From NCBI GenBank assembly GCA_018820745.1, contig JAHJNP010000152.1:1-14610 (forward strand): a DNA stretch of 14,610 nucleotides. Reading direction: 5' to 3'. Below the pieces are notes generated by a model. That model searched no databases. It saw nothing but the letters and a program-made list of their open reading frames with translations, and was not told where the DNA came from. Within the stretch, counting starts at the first letter, position 1; every line of letters starts with the position of its first letter. The stretch is from Gammaproteobacteria bacterium (lineage in GTDB: Bacteria > Pseudomonadota > Gammaproteobacteria > Burkholderiales > Thiobacillaceae). Below are positions 6,141 to 13,512 of the stretch, piece by piece. The translations under genes and the position numbers were made by a program.

Positions 6141-7594
6141 TTCGCTCTCTGAGAGTTTTGCGTGGCGATTGCACAAGCCACCCAGATGCACAGCACCCAT
6201 ACCATGGGTATGTGGTATTTGCCATTTGATTCAAATACGCTGTGTAGGACGAAGAGATAGAGCCAACACCAGGCAATAATCCTGTGGGCTGCGGCATGGC
6301 GGCGTGATGACCAGACCATGGCGGCAATCAACAACCACACGGCAAGCCACCATGTATTGGCAGCAAGCTTGGCCAACAAATATGTATTGGGGTTATCCGT
6401 CCCCCCGCCACGCTTGAGGGTGGTATAGATGCCAGTCGAATCGTCGCCCATAAATCGTATTTCTTTTTCTACGACCAATTTGAAAAAGTCAACCGGGTTC
6501 TGCTTGATCCATGCAACAGCGTGTTGCTTGGCTGCGCGATCCTTTTCGATTTCATCATAAGCAGAAAAACTAATCTCGCCCCTGGGGCGATAGCCGCCAT
6601 CGGCCAGGGGGTTGTTGGCTCGGTAAAGGTTGTAACCACCATTGGTGCTGACAAGAACGAACTGTCCAAATTGTTGGTAATTGCGTAGGGTCCATGGCGC
6701 AATAACTGCTGCTGCACATACGACCAGCAAGATGGCCCTGTGGACCGTGCGCCAGCCATGGAGCATGGGGGTCAGGACGGCAAATGCAATCAACAGGAAT
6801 TGCAGCGAGGGTTGCACAAGTATTCCAAACCCCAACACCATACCTGCAAGCGCCATTGGCAGGATGTGCGGCCTCATGACGCCCATGCAGATCCAGGGAA
6901 GGATTGCCAGAATCAGCGCTTCCTTCTCGGGTGTTCCGGTCAGCGCGATGAGGTTTGGCCAGATCGAGAAAAGCAGGGCGGCAAGCCTGCCAGCCTGGTC
7001 GCCAGATAGCATCTGGGCGAGTTTGTAACATCCGACAACGCCCACCAGATAAAGGGAAAACTGGCTGAGAATGACTGCCAACTTGGAGCCGAATGCCCAC
7101 AACCAGGGGACAAGAAAGAAAGGGTACCCAGGCGGCCAATAAGCGCGCGTGCCGTCTGTTTCGTAGTGTCCCTCATGCAGCAGTTGTTCTGCCAAACCCA
7201 GGTAGGTTGCGCCATCCGAGCTTGGGGTTGCAGGAAATGCCAGTACCCACGCCAGCCGGAGTGCCAGTCCTGCAGCAATGATGACGAGCAGCGAGGGCGG
7301 TTGCCATTGCGAAATGAGCTTGAGCCCAATCCCGTTGAAAGGCGGACGTATGGCGAGTGCAAGAAGCAGGGCTCCGGCGGTCAATCCGGCAAGCGCAACC
7401 AGGTATTGCGTGTTTCCTCCGTCAATACCCAGCCCGCGTGCGAGAAGTAGTGGGGTGGATGCCCATGCGAGGCCGGCGAGCGCAAGCATGACCCAGTCAA
7501 GCCACCTGCCTGCCAGCAAGCGATTGGATGACCAGGCAGGACTCTCATGACGGCCAGGCTTGTTCGAGGATTGCATCAGCTTTGTTGATTGCAT
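6137..7594 (-). CDS. ArnT/GT39-like integral-membrane glycosyltransferase (GtrC-like third gene)
   Basis: A 485-residue multi-pass membrane protein with about ten or more hydrophobic segments, resembling GT-C fold glycosyltransferases (ArnT, protein mannosyltransferase). These use polyprenyl-phosphate sugars on the periplasmic side. SSDGATYLGLAEQLL at 125-139 places the expected catalytic aspartate (D127) in the first periplasmic loop. AYWPPGYPFFLVPWLW at 151-166 and PWTLRNY at 300-306 are usual companions, and the C-terminal loop carries NNPLADGGY (327-335) and FESNGKYHIPM (454-464). Directly followed by gtrA and gtrB, it fits the type-specific transferase of a gtr module that decorates a surface glycan. 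Start ATG 7594 has AGGGA six bases upstream; a second in-frame ATG is at 7576. The gene is lower in GC than the operon upstream. The transferred sugar and acceptor cannot be read. Confidence 0.85.
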   Translation of the reverse strand: MQSTKLMQSSNKPGRHESPAWSSNRLLAGRWLDWVMLALAGLAWASTPLLLARGLGIDGGNTQYLVALAGLTAGALLLALAIRPPFNGIGLKLISQWQPPSLLVIIAAGLALRLAWVLAFPATPSSDGATYLGLAEQLLHEGHYETDGTRAYWPPGYPFFLVPWLWAFGSKLAVILSQFSLYLVGVVGCYKLAQMLSGDQAGRLAALLFSIWPNLIALTGTPEKEALILAILPWICMGVMRPHILPMALAGMVLGFGILVQPSLQFLLIAFAVLTPMLHGWRTVHRAILLVVCAAAVIAPWTLRNYQQFGQFVLVSTNGGYNLYRANNPLADGGYRPRGEISFSAYDEIEKDRAAKQHAVAWIKQNPVDFFKLVVEKEIRFMGDDSTGIYTTLKRGGGTDNPNTYLLAKLAANTWWLAVWLLIAAMVWSSRRHAAAHRIIAWCWLYLFVLHSVFESNGKYHIPMVWVLCIWVACAIATQNSQRAK

Positions 7595-7924
7595 GTTATT
7601 TCCCTGCGCCAGGCGTGTTCGATAATGATGACATCCAGGCCATCGCAGCGGCGCGGCAAGATGGCTTCGATGAGCTTATGTACGAAAAAGCCTGCCGAAT
7701 TAGTGGGCGGCGCCGCATCCTGCAGATGGATGCCGCAAGTAAACTTAAAGGTCAGTGCTGCTGTGGCGAGTCGCGCCCGAGGCGATGCCGCGAAGGGTGC
7801 GACGGTGCGAATATCGCAGCGAGGACGACGGCACGTAGTAGTTGACGACTGGCGTCTTGCAAGCCACTGCCAGCCCTTTGGCGGGCACCCTCGCTTGCCT
7901 ATATACACCGTGCCACAGCTTCAT
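7576..7924 (-). pseudogene. Possible decayed gene between ligase and gtr module
   Basis: This stretch of some 330 bases has no intact gene. On the minus strand an ATG at 7924 overlaps the ligase stop by the same ATGA arrangement used at the other junctions, and opens a 59-codon frame (starting MKLWHGVYRQ) that ends at TAA 7745-7747. A neighbouring frame is open across that stop to 7576 and its last third looks coding (HKLIEAILPRRCDGLDVIII). The pattern suits an old gene broken by a frameshift near 7750 and shortened, or two unrelated chance frames. I do not recognise the product. GT39-like translation starts afresh inside its end with its own ribosome binding site, as expected if upstream coupling was lost. 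No strong hairpin or promoter is obvious. Confidence 0.35.
7601..7605 (-). promoter_or_regulatory. Ribosome binding site opening the gtr-like module
   Basis: AGGGA lies six bases before the ATG at 7594. It is worth noting because this gene, unlike its neighbours, does not begin inside an intact upstream gene. It supports 7594 over the second in-frame ATG at 7576 and suggests that the module was designed to be translated independently. Confidence 0.5.
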
Positions 7925-9222
7925 GACCGAACCGGCTGGACGGATGCGGCAACACGCCTTTTTATCACCGGGTTCATGACAGGCGCAGTTTTGTCCAGCA
8001 CACCCGAGAACTTTGCCGCCAGTAGCAGAATAATCATCAGATGATAAGTCAGGTCGAAATAGGCCAGCCCCAGGAAAACACCTCCCACCCCGTACCCGAC
8101 CAGACTGACCTGGATCATCGCGGCCAGATCGGCCGCCCATTTTCGCTCGGGATCATTCTTGCACTCGCGGATGACCTGATTGGCTCGCAACCAGGCAAAC
8201 ACGGCCAGCAGGATGAACATGCCGAAGCCGATGAAGCCGTGCTCGCCCATCACCTCGAAGTAGATGCTGTGCACGTCGTGCACCCTGAAGGGCTCGGGAG
8301 CGTACTGGCGGAAGGTCGGCGCCCTGAACATTTCGAACCCGCCGCCGGTGACCCGGTCCTTCGCCACATTGAATGCGGTATGCCAGGCATTGATGCGCCC
8401 CAAGGCCGAAGTGTCTTCCTGGTAGGTCTTGATCGTATTCATGCGGTCATACCATTCCTGCGGCATCACCGATGCCATGATCGCGACCGCGATCACCATG
8501 TAGATCGTCATGACGAACTTGTGGCGGCTCTTGAACCACAGGAACAAGCCCATGGCGGCCAACGCCAGCAATCCGCCACGTGATTGGCTGCCGATGGCAG
8601 CGACGCCGGATAACACCATGGCTGACGCGAGTCCCCAGCGTACCCATTGCTGCGTAGCCTGCAGATGCAAATAGCGGATCAGCGGAATGAGCATAGCCAG
8701 AACCAACGCCATTTCATTGTTGCCGCCAAAAAAGGTTCCTGCTGGCCCCTGTACCCTGAACTGGCCGCCGTGCATGATAGTGAAAATGCCGCCCTTGACC
8801 CCGTAGTAACCCAATGACAGCGCAATGACCCAGATCATCCAGTGCAGATGCTGGCGTTCCTTGATGATCATGGCAGTGAGAAACACCATGAGTTGGATTC
8901 TCCAGACCTTGTTCCATTGCTCCCATGCGAGGTCTGAATAAAAAGCAAAGAATGTGGTGGTCAGCATCCAACCGACAAATATCAGCAGCAATGTCGTCTC
9001 GCGCGTCCAGACCATTTCTTTTTTCTCTTTCGAGAAAATGAAGGCCGTGATGGTGACGACGGCACAGATGAAAGCGAACGGCATGTCATAGGCGAAGCCC
9101 CAAGCCTGCCGATGCGGGTTCATGTAGCCGAGCCAGCACCACAGCAGGATGCCGATCCAGGGGCGCTTGAATATGAAAGGCAGCGCGCCGAACACAATTG
9201 CGGTGACCAGTATGTCTCTCAT
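7921..9222 (-). CDS. Exosortase A-associated O-glycosylation ligase / O-antigen ligase-polymerase family
   Basis: A 433-residue inner-membrane protein with about ten hydrophobic segments. The start MRDILVTAIVFGALPFIFKRPW followed by GYMNPHRQAWGFAYDMPFA (32-50) is the hallmark of the 'probable O-glycosylation ligase, exosortase A-associated' family (DUF5935 plus Wzy_C). The core has SQSRGGLLAL at 212-221 and the periplasmic loop TGGGFEMFR (292-300) and VHSIYFEVMGEHGFIGF (317-333), typical of WaaL/Wzy/PglL-type enzymes that move a polyprenyl-linked glycan to an acceptor. Whether it polymerises exopolysaccharide or glycosylates protein is unresolved for the family. ATG 9222 overlaps the formyltransferase stop by 4 bp and has GGAG about 9 bases upstream. 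This gene is the main clue tying the locus to the PEP-CTERM/exosortase A system. Confidence 0.9.
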   Translation of the reverse strand: MRDILVTAIVFGALPFIFKRPWIGILLWCWLGYMNPHRQAWGFAYDMPFAFICAVVTITAFIFSKEKKEMVWTRETTLLLIFVGWMLTTTFFAFYSDLAWEQWNKVWRIQLMVFLTAMIIKERQHLHWMIWVIALSLGYYGVKGGIFTIMHGGQFRVQGPAGTFFGGNNEMALVLAMLIPLIRYLHLQATQQWVRWGLASAMVLSGVAAIGSQSRGGLLALAAMGLFLWFKSRHKFVMTIYMVIAVAIMASVMPQEWYDRMNTIKTYQEDTSALGRINAWHTAFNVAKDRVTGGGFEMFRAPTFRQYAPEPFRVHDVHSIYFEVMGEHGFIGFGMFILLAVFAWLRANQVIRECKNDPERKWAADLAAMIQVSLVGYGVGGVFLGLAYFDLTYHLMIILLLAAKFSGVLDKTAPVMNPVIKRRVAASVQPVRS

Positions 9223-10049
9223 GCGTTTCGCTCCGGTACTGATTCACTCGTAAACCAGCGGACTCTTCCAGGCAAAGCCATCCCCACCAGCATGCCGGAG
9301 GCCAGTCGCGCAGCCAGCGCTCGCTCATGGCGCAGGCCACGGTCCCTGACCTGATACAGCCGACCCTTGCCAGGCTGCGCCAAACCGAGCTGTTCGCCTT
9401 GGGCAAGCCGGGCAACGGCTTCAGCGTAGACCACGGCGCCATCCTGTACCGCGCGCCAGAACAGCTCCAACTCACCGTCGCCCTCGCGCACTTCCGGACT
9501 GATGTGGGCGATGAGGCGGCCGGTGTCGATGCCGGCATCGATGTAGTGCAGGGTGCAGCCGATTTTTTCCGGCTCGCCGTTGTATAGCGCCCAGAAGGTG
9601 CAGTCGGCGCCGCGGTATTCGGGCGAAAGTCCGCCGTGCAGGTTGATGATGCCAAGGCGACCTTCGTTCAGCAGGTCACCGCGAATCAGCGAGGTGCCAA
9701 ACACGCAGATGAGATCAGGCTTGAGTTCGCGCGCCAGTCTCACCACGTCGGGATGGTTGATATGCGGGACTTCTCTCACCAATTCGGGGCGATCGAGCCG
9801 CGCCGCGCCCTGCGGGAAAAAGAACTTTGCCTCCGGGTTGCCGGTATAGCGGCGGCGGTCGCGCAGCCAGCGCCAGGCTTTGCGGAACAGATTGTCGGGG
9901 CGCAGTTTTTTCAGGGTCTTTTTCAGCTTCCACTCGCCGCCGGTTTCCTGAACGATGGCCACGGCTTCGCCCGCCTGGCACAGGGCATTGGCGACATGCA
10001 GGTGGCGGGCGCTGCGCCCGCACAGGATCATGATCCGCAGCCGACTCAT
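9219..10049 (-). CDS. Formyltransferase-fold enzyme (sugar N-formyltransferase-like)
   Basis: A 276-residue protein with the formyl-transferase N-terminal fold. The active-site signature is clear: IINLHGGLSPEYRGAD at 134-149 supplies the Asn (N136) and His (H138), and HYIDAGIDTGRLI at 168-180 supplies the catalytic Asp (D171). The Leu-Ser-Pro after the His matches Fmt and ArnA-type enzymes, which use N10-formyltetrahydrofolate. In a glycan locus the likely substrate is an amino sugar nucleotide, giving an N-formyl sugar. The first 80 residues are unusual for the family, with a very basic stretch (KLKKTLKKLR at 41-50 and following arginines), so membrane or nucleic-acid-like charge contacts are possible. 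The protein lacks the long OB-type C-terminal domain of Met-tRNA formyltransferase, arguing against the housekeeping role. It overlaps both neighbours by 4 bp. Confidence 0.87.
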   Translation of the reverse strand: MSRLRIMILCGRSARHLHVANALCQAGEAVAIVQETGGEWKLKKTLKKLRPDNLFRKAWRWLRDRRRYTGNPEAKFFFPQGAARLDRPELVREVPHINHPDVVRLARELKPDLICVFGTSLIRGDLLNEGRLGIINLHGGLSPEYRGADCTFWALYNGEPEKIGCTLHYIDAGIDTGRLIAHISPEVREGDGELELFWRAVQDGAVVYAEAVARLAQGEQLGLAQPGKGRLYQVRDRGLRHERALAARLASGMLVGMALPGRVRWFTSESVPERNA

Positions 10050-11260
10050 CGCGCCAGCCCCTTGGCCGCAGCCGGGATTGGGGGCACGGCAACATTGGCC
10101 ATGTCCATGATCAATGCATCGGAAAAGAACTTGGCTGCCCAGTTGGGGAATTCGAAGCGTGAATACGCGCCCCAGATCGGCGCCGACCCGGGAATGGCAC
10201 CGCGCACGATGTCGTCGCCCTCTTCCAGCCGCTGGGTGCGCTTGACGTAAGCGATCGCGCGCCCGGCAGCGTCGCGGTAACTTTTATCCCCGGTGATTTG
10301 TGCCAGGCGAAGCCAGCACAGGGCCATTTGCGCGACGCCGGTGACGCATGCGTAGCTTGCCGTGGGCGACCAGCCGTCGCCGTAGGTTCCCGCAAGCCAG
10401 CCATCGCTGCGCTGTTTTTCCATCAGGCCGCGGGCGGCGATTTCTGCCGCGTTGAGATAACGCTCCTCGCCCAGCAGCACCGCCACTTCGATGAAGCCGC
10501 GAATGGCGTAGGCGATGGTGTGGGTGAAGGGATGCCGTCCCGGCACGAAGGCATTGGTGGCGAACCAGCCGCTCGGCGTCTGCTGGGTCAAGGCCCAGTC
10601 AAGGTTGCGCCGCGCAGCCGCTAGAAAACTGGCCTCGTTCGCCACTACGCCGATGGCCGCCAGCGCCCAGATGGCGCGCGTGTTGTAGACGTGCGGTACG
10701 CCGTTGTGCTCGTACTTGCGGTAACAGCCGTCCTCGTCCTGCTGCGCCACCAGCCAGTGGCCGGCGCGCACGCCGGCTTCCAGACAATCCTGACGCTTGA
10801 GCGATGTGTAGCCGGCGACCAGGCCATGCATGATCTGGCCCTGGTTGAATATAACCGGGTGGCTTCCGGCCTCGCCGAAGTGGCCGGGAAACGCGCCGTC
10901 GGCGGTTTGCAGCGAGAGCTCCCAGTCGACCATTTTCTGGCTGCGCTCGATCAGTTCCGGGCGGTCGAGGTGTTCCGCGGCGGCGATGAAGGTCTCGATG
11001 ATGTAACCGGTGGTTTCGGGATAGCTGGGCAGCCAGCCATCCTCGAAGCTCCAGCCCGCAGCGACTCCGCCCGCATCGGATTGGCTGTTGCGGATGTCCT
11101 GCGCGCGGCATAGCCAGTCGATGGCGCCACGCAAATGGGTGCGATGGTCGTGCTCGCGCTGGCGGGCAGTTCCGGCAATGTCCTGCAGCACCAGACGCAG
11201 ATGGCGTCCGTGCCAGGGTTTGTAGCGCAGGGGAAGCTGTAGGAGCGATGACGGTTTCAT
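10046..11260 (-). CDS. Alpha/alpha-toroid protein resembling polysaccharide protein VpsJ
   Basis: A 404-residue, probably cytoplasmic protein with no signal peptide or membrane segment. Its clearest feature is an internal repeat of the type W-x-L-x2-Q-x3-DG-(W/A/C)-F: at 49-65 (first, weak), 113-126 (DWELSLQTADGAFPG), 168-180 (HWLVAQQDEDGCY), 221-233 (DWALTQQTPSGWF) and 278-290 (GLMEKQRSDGWLAG). Spacing is about 55 residues. Paired helices with such turns form an alpha/alpha toroid as in terpene cyclases, prenyltransferases and six-hairpin glycosidases. In exopolysaccharide clusters this fold appears as VpsJ-like proteins of unclear function. The conserved WSFEDGWLPSYPETTGY (70-86) and HPFTHTIAYAIRGF (243-256) may line the central cavity. 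A glycan lyase/hydrolase or an isoprenoid-lipid binding role are both possible. It starts 24 bases after the PaaK-like gene ends and overlaps the formyltransferase by 4 bp. Confidence 0.75.
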   Translation of the reverse strand: MKPSSLLQLPLRYKPWHGRHLRLVLQDIAGTARQREHDHRTHLRGAIDWLCRAQDIRNSQSDAGGVAAGWSFEDGWLPSYPETTGYIIETFIAAAEHLDRPELIERSQKMVDWELSLQTADGAFPGHFGEAGSHPVIFNQGQIMHGLVAGYTSLKRQDCLEAGVRAGHWLVAQQDEDGCYRKYEHNGVPHVYNTRAIWALAAIGVVANEASFLAAARRNLDWALTQQTPSGWFATNAFVPGRHPFTHTIAYAIRGFIEVAVLLGEERYLNAAEIAARGLMEKQRSDGWLAGTYGDGWSPTASYACVTGVAQMALCWLRLAQITGDKSYRDAAGRAIAYVKRTQRLEEGDDIVRGAIPGSAPIWGAYSRFEFPNWAAKFFSDALIMDMANVAVPPIPAAAKGLAR

Positions 11261-11284
11261 AGTCTGGTTCGAATCAATTTCAGT

Positions 11285-12670
11285 TTAGTCAGCAATCAGC
11301 TTCAGGGCCCCGGCCAACGGCACGTGGCTCACCACATAGCGATGCTTGCCGGAGGCTTCGGGCGGAATGTCATCCAGCATACGCAGGTCCACCTGCAGCG
11401 CATTGCCGAGGCGGGCGCGCAGTCCGGCTATTACGGCTTCACGGGCGGCCTCGTTCCAGTCTACATCCGGCACGATCTGCACCTCCATGCGGTCGAGCGC
11501 ATGCTGGATGCACTTGAACTGGGCGATGCCCGGCACGGCGCGCAGCACATAAATCACCGCCAGCGCATGCATGACGCGGCCATCAGCGGCGACGACAAAA
11601 TCGGTCTGCCGCCCGGTTACTTCGGCAATCACGTGCAGGCCCTGCCCGCCTGCGGCCGGCTCGCTGGACAGCCGCAGCACGTCACCGGTTCGATAACGGA
11701 TGAACGGCTGGGCTGCTGAAGTCAGGCCGGTGACCACGGCTTCGCCGGCTTCTCCGGGCGCCACCGGCTGTCCGGCCTCGTCCAGCACTTCGATGATGTG
11801 GCTTTCGCTCATCAGCAACATCTGCCCCCCCGGCGCCTCGTGTGCGGTGAAGCCGATATCGCGGCTACCGAACTCGTTCGCCACCGGCGCGCCGAATACG
11901 CGGGCGATGAGTTCACGCTGGTGCGGATAAAGCGGTTCGCCGGTGGTGCACACCACGCGCAACTGCGGCAAACGCAGCGTGCGCCGCCGTACCTCGGCGT
12001 GCGCTGCCAGCAGGGCGACGCTCGATGCATAGCCATACAGGCACCTAGGCTGCCAGGCCTGCAGCGCATCGAGATAGTCATCCATGTGCTCGGGCGACAT
12101 GGCGAAGGCGTTCAGCACCATCTGGTTGACCAGCCGGTCGCGCAGGGTCTTGATGCGGTCGGTCTTGTCGAGTTCCACCGGCGCGCCCCACAGATAGGCC
12201 TCGCGCTCGCCCGGCTGCACGCCCCACCACCGCCGTGCGCGCATGCGCCCTGCCGCATCGGAAGCCTGGCGCTCACGGCCGAAATAGAAGATCAACGGCT
12301 CGCCGCTGGAACCGCCGGTGGTGTACTTGAAGACGCCGCCCGGTGCTTCACGCCAGGCCAGCTTCTCGACGTTGTCGCGGGCATCGCGCTTGTTCATCGT
12401 CGGCAGGCGTGACAAGTCATCCAGCGTCACAGCCCCTGCCCTGGTGGCTGCGTCCAGGCCAGCTACGCGCAGGTGATCGGCGTGCCAAGGGCTGTGTGCC
12501 AGCGCACTGGCCAGCAACTGATTGAGCCGCTGGGTCTGATAGGCCTCGATGCCCTCCCGCGACAGCCATTGCGTGCGCTCAAGCTCGGCCAGCATCGTAA
12601 AGGTGGGCCTGTGCATCGCAGCTTCCTGCGCGCGGTAGACGCTACGGGCGAACCAGGCTGGGACGCTCAT
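11285..12670 (-). CDS. PaaK/CapK-like adenylate-forming enzyme
   Basis: A 461-residue member of the phenylacetate-CoA ligase (PaaK) branch of the adenylate-forming superfamily, the group that includes CapK-type proteins of capsule loci. The phosphate-binding loop is YTTGGSSGEPLIFYF (116-130). CTTGEPL (241-247), EFGSRDIG (266-273), the ATP-ribose aspartate in YRTGD (326-330) and the hinge-region TGRQTDFV (352-359) follow in order. ASGKHRYVVSHV near the C terminus holds a candidate catalytic lysine. The enzyme should activate a carboxylic acid as an acyl-adenylate and possibly pass it to CoA; the acid and its destination on the glycan are unknown. ATG 12670 has AGGAG five bases upstream and overlaps the sulfotransferase stop by 4 bp. 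Family call is firm; involvement in acylating the polysaccharide is inferred from neighbours only. Confidence 0.88.
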   Translation of the reverse strand: MSVPAWFARSVYRAQEAAMHRPTFTMLAELERTQWLSREGIEAYQTQRLNQLLASALAHSPWHADHLRVAGLDAATRAGAVTLDDLSRLPTMNKRDARDNVEKLAWREAPGGVFKYTTGGSSGEPLIFYFGRERQASDAAGRMRARRWWGVQPGEREAYLWGAPVELDKTDRIKTLRDRLVNQMVLNAFAMSPEHMDDYLDALQAWQPRCLYGYASSVALLAAHAEVRRRTLRLPQLRVVCTTGEPLYPHQRELIARVFGAPVANEFGSRDIGFTAHEAPGGQMLLMSESHIIEVLDEAGQPVAPGEAGEAVVTGLTSAAQPFIRYRTGDVLRLSSEPAAGGQGLHVIAEVTGRQTDFVVAADGRVMHALAVIYVLRAVPGIAQFKCIQHALDRMEVQIVPDVDWNEAAREAVIAGLRARLGNALQVDLRMLDDIPPEASGKHRYVVSHVPLAGALKLIAD

Positions 12671-13512
12671 GCACGCTCCTGATGTGACTGCGCCCGGAAA
12701 CGCGCCAACAGTTCATCGCACAAAGCCACCACGGCAGGTGCGATGTCCGGCGGGCTGCGGTGCTTGACCGAGCGCGCGTGGATACGCCCGGCAATCCTCT
12801 GATTGAAACCCCGCAAGCCGAGATAATCGTAGACTGCCGCCACTTCACGCATGGGATGCTGGACCAGACCCTCGTAAAACACCACGCGCACACGCGGATC
12901 GGCGGCCAGCTGCTGCTCGAAGAACAGCGCATTGCGATAGAACCACATGATCGCCGCACCCTCAGCTTCGCTGGCGTCCGGATGGTACAACGCAGCGAGC
13001 AATTCTCGGGTGGCGGGCGACATGCCGCGCCCACGCCAGTCGCTCGAATCCCCGTGCGCCAGCCGCTTCCATTGCGGCACGAAGTTGCCGAAGGACTTGA
13101 TCGCCGAATTGACGCTGTCGCGCCAGTCGCGCACGACCCACAGCGTTTTTGCCGGAGTGAAGGCATCCATCAAGGGCTTGATGCGATCGAGCTCGCACAG
13201 CGCCTTGATCACGAACACCGGTGCCGGGCATTGCTGCGCAAGCTGCCGGATCACGGCCAGATCGCGCATTTCGTAGCGTTCGAACGCGCGCGGGTCGGTT
13301 TCGTGGAACACCTGGGTATCCGCACTGGCATCCAGCACATCCATCAAGAGGTTTGTTCCTGAACGCTGCATGCCTGCAACGAACACATGCTGGGCGACAG
13401 GTCGCGGCAGGATGCGCTGGCGCAAGACCTTGCCGTGGCGCCAGATTGCATGGCGAATGCGCATTGGCAGGCCGCGTGCATCGTGTCCGGTGGCGGGTTT
13501 GGCTTGGCTCAT
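12667..13512 (-). CDS. Sulfotransferase family protein (second of two)
   Basis: A 281-residue PAPS-dependent sulfotransferase-like protein. HVFVAGMQRSGTNLLMDVL at 42-60 is a textbook 5'-phosphosulfate loop with the RSGTNLL signature. TLWVVRDWRDSVNSAIKSFG at 123-142 is the 3'-phosphate-binding motif (R128 and the following Ser/Asn). VVFYEGLVQHPMREV near residue 200 matches the region just after the substrate pocket. Apart from the shared motifs it shows little resemblance to the sulfotransferase at 1768-2685, so the two are not a recent duplication and may act on different positions. An alternative start at Met17 would skip a charged, non-conserved leader, but ATG 13512 is preferred because it overlaps the glycosyltransferase stop by 4 bp. 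Likely part of the same operon and acting on the glycan, though small-molecule or lipid acceptors cannot be excluded. Confidence 0.9.
   Translation of the reverse strand: MSQAKPATGHDARGLPMRIRHAIWRHGKVLRQRILPRPVAQHVFVAGMQRSGTNLLMDVLDASADTQVFHETDPRAFERYEMRDLAVIRQLAQQCPAPVFVIKALCELDRIKPLMDAFTPAKTLWVVRDWRDSVNSAIKSFGNFVPQWKRLAHGDSSDWRGRGMSPATRELLAALYHPDASEAEGAAIMWFYRNALFFEQQLAADPRVRVVFYEGLVQHPMREVAAVYDYLGLRGFNQRIAGRIHARSVKHRSPPDIAPAVVALCDELLARFRAQSHQERA

Noticed and set aside
7589..8044. A 151-codon plus-strand frame spanning the decayed region and the ligase end
   Set aside because: It runs antisense into the well-supported ligase gene and has no recognisable domain or ribosome binding site.
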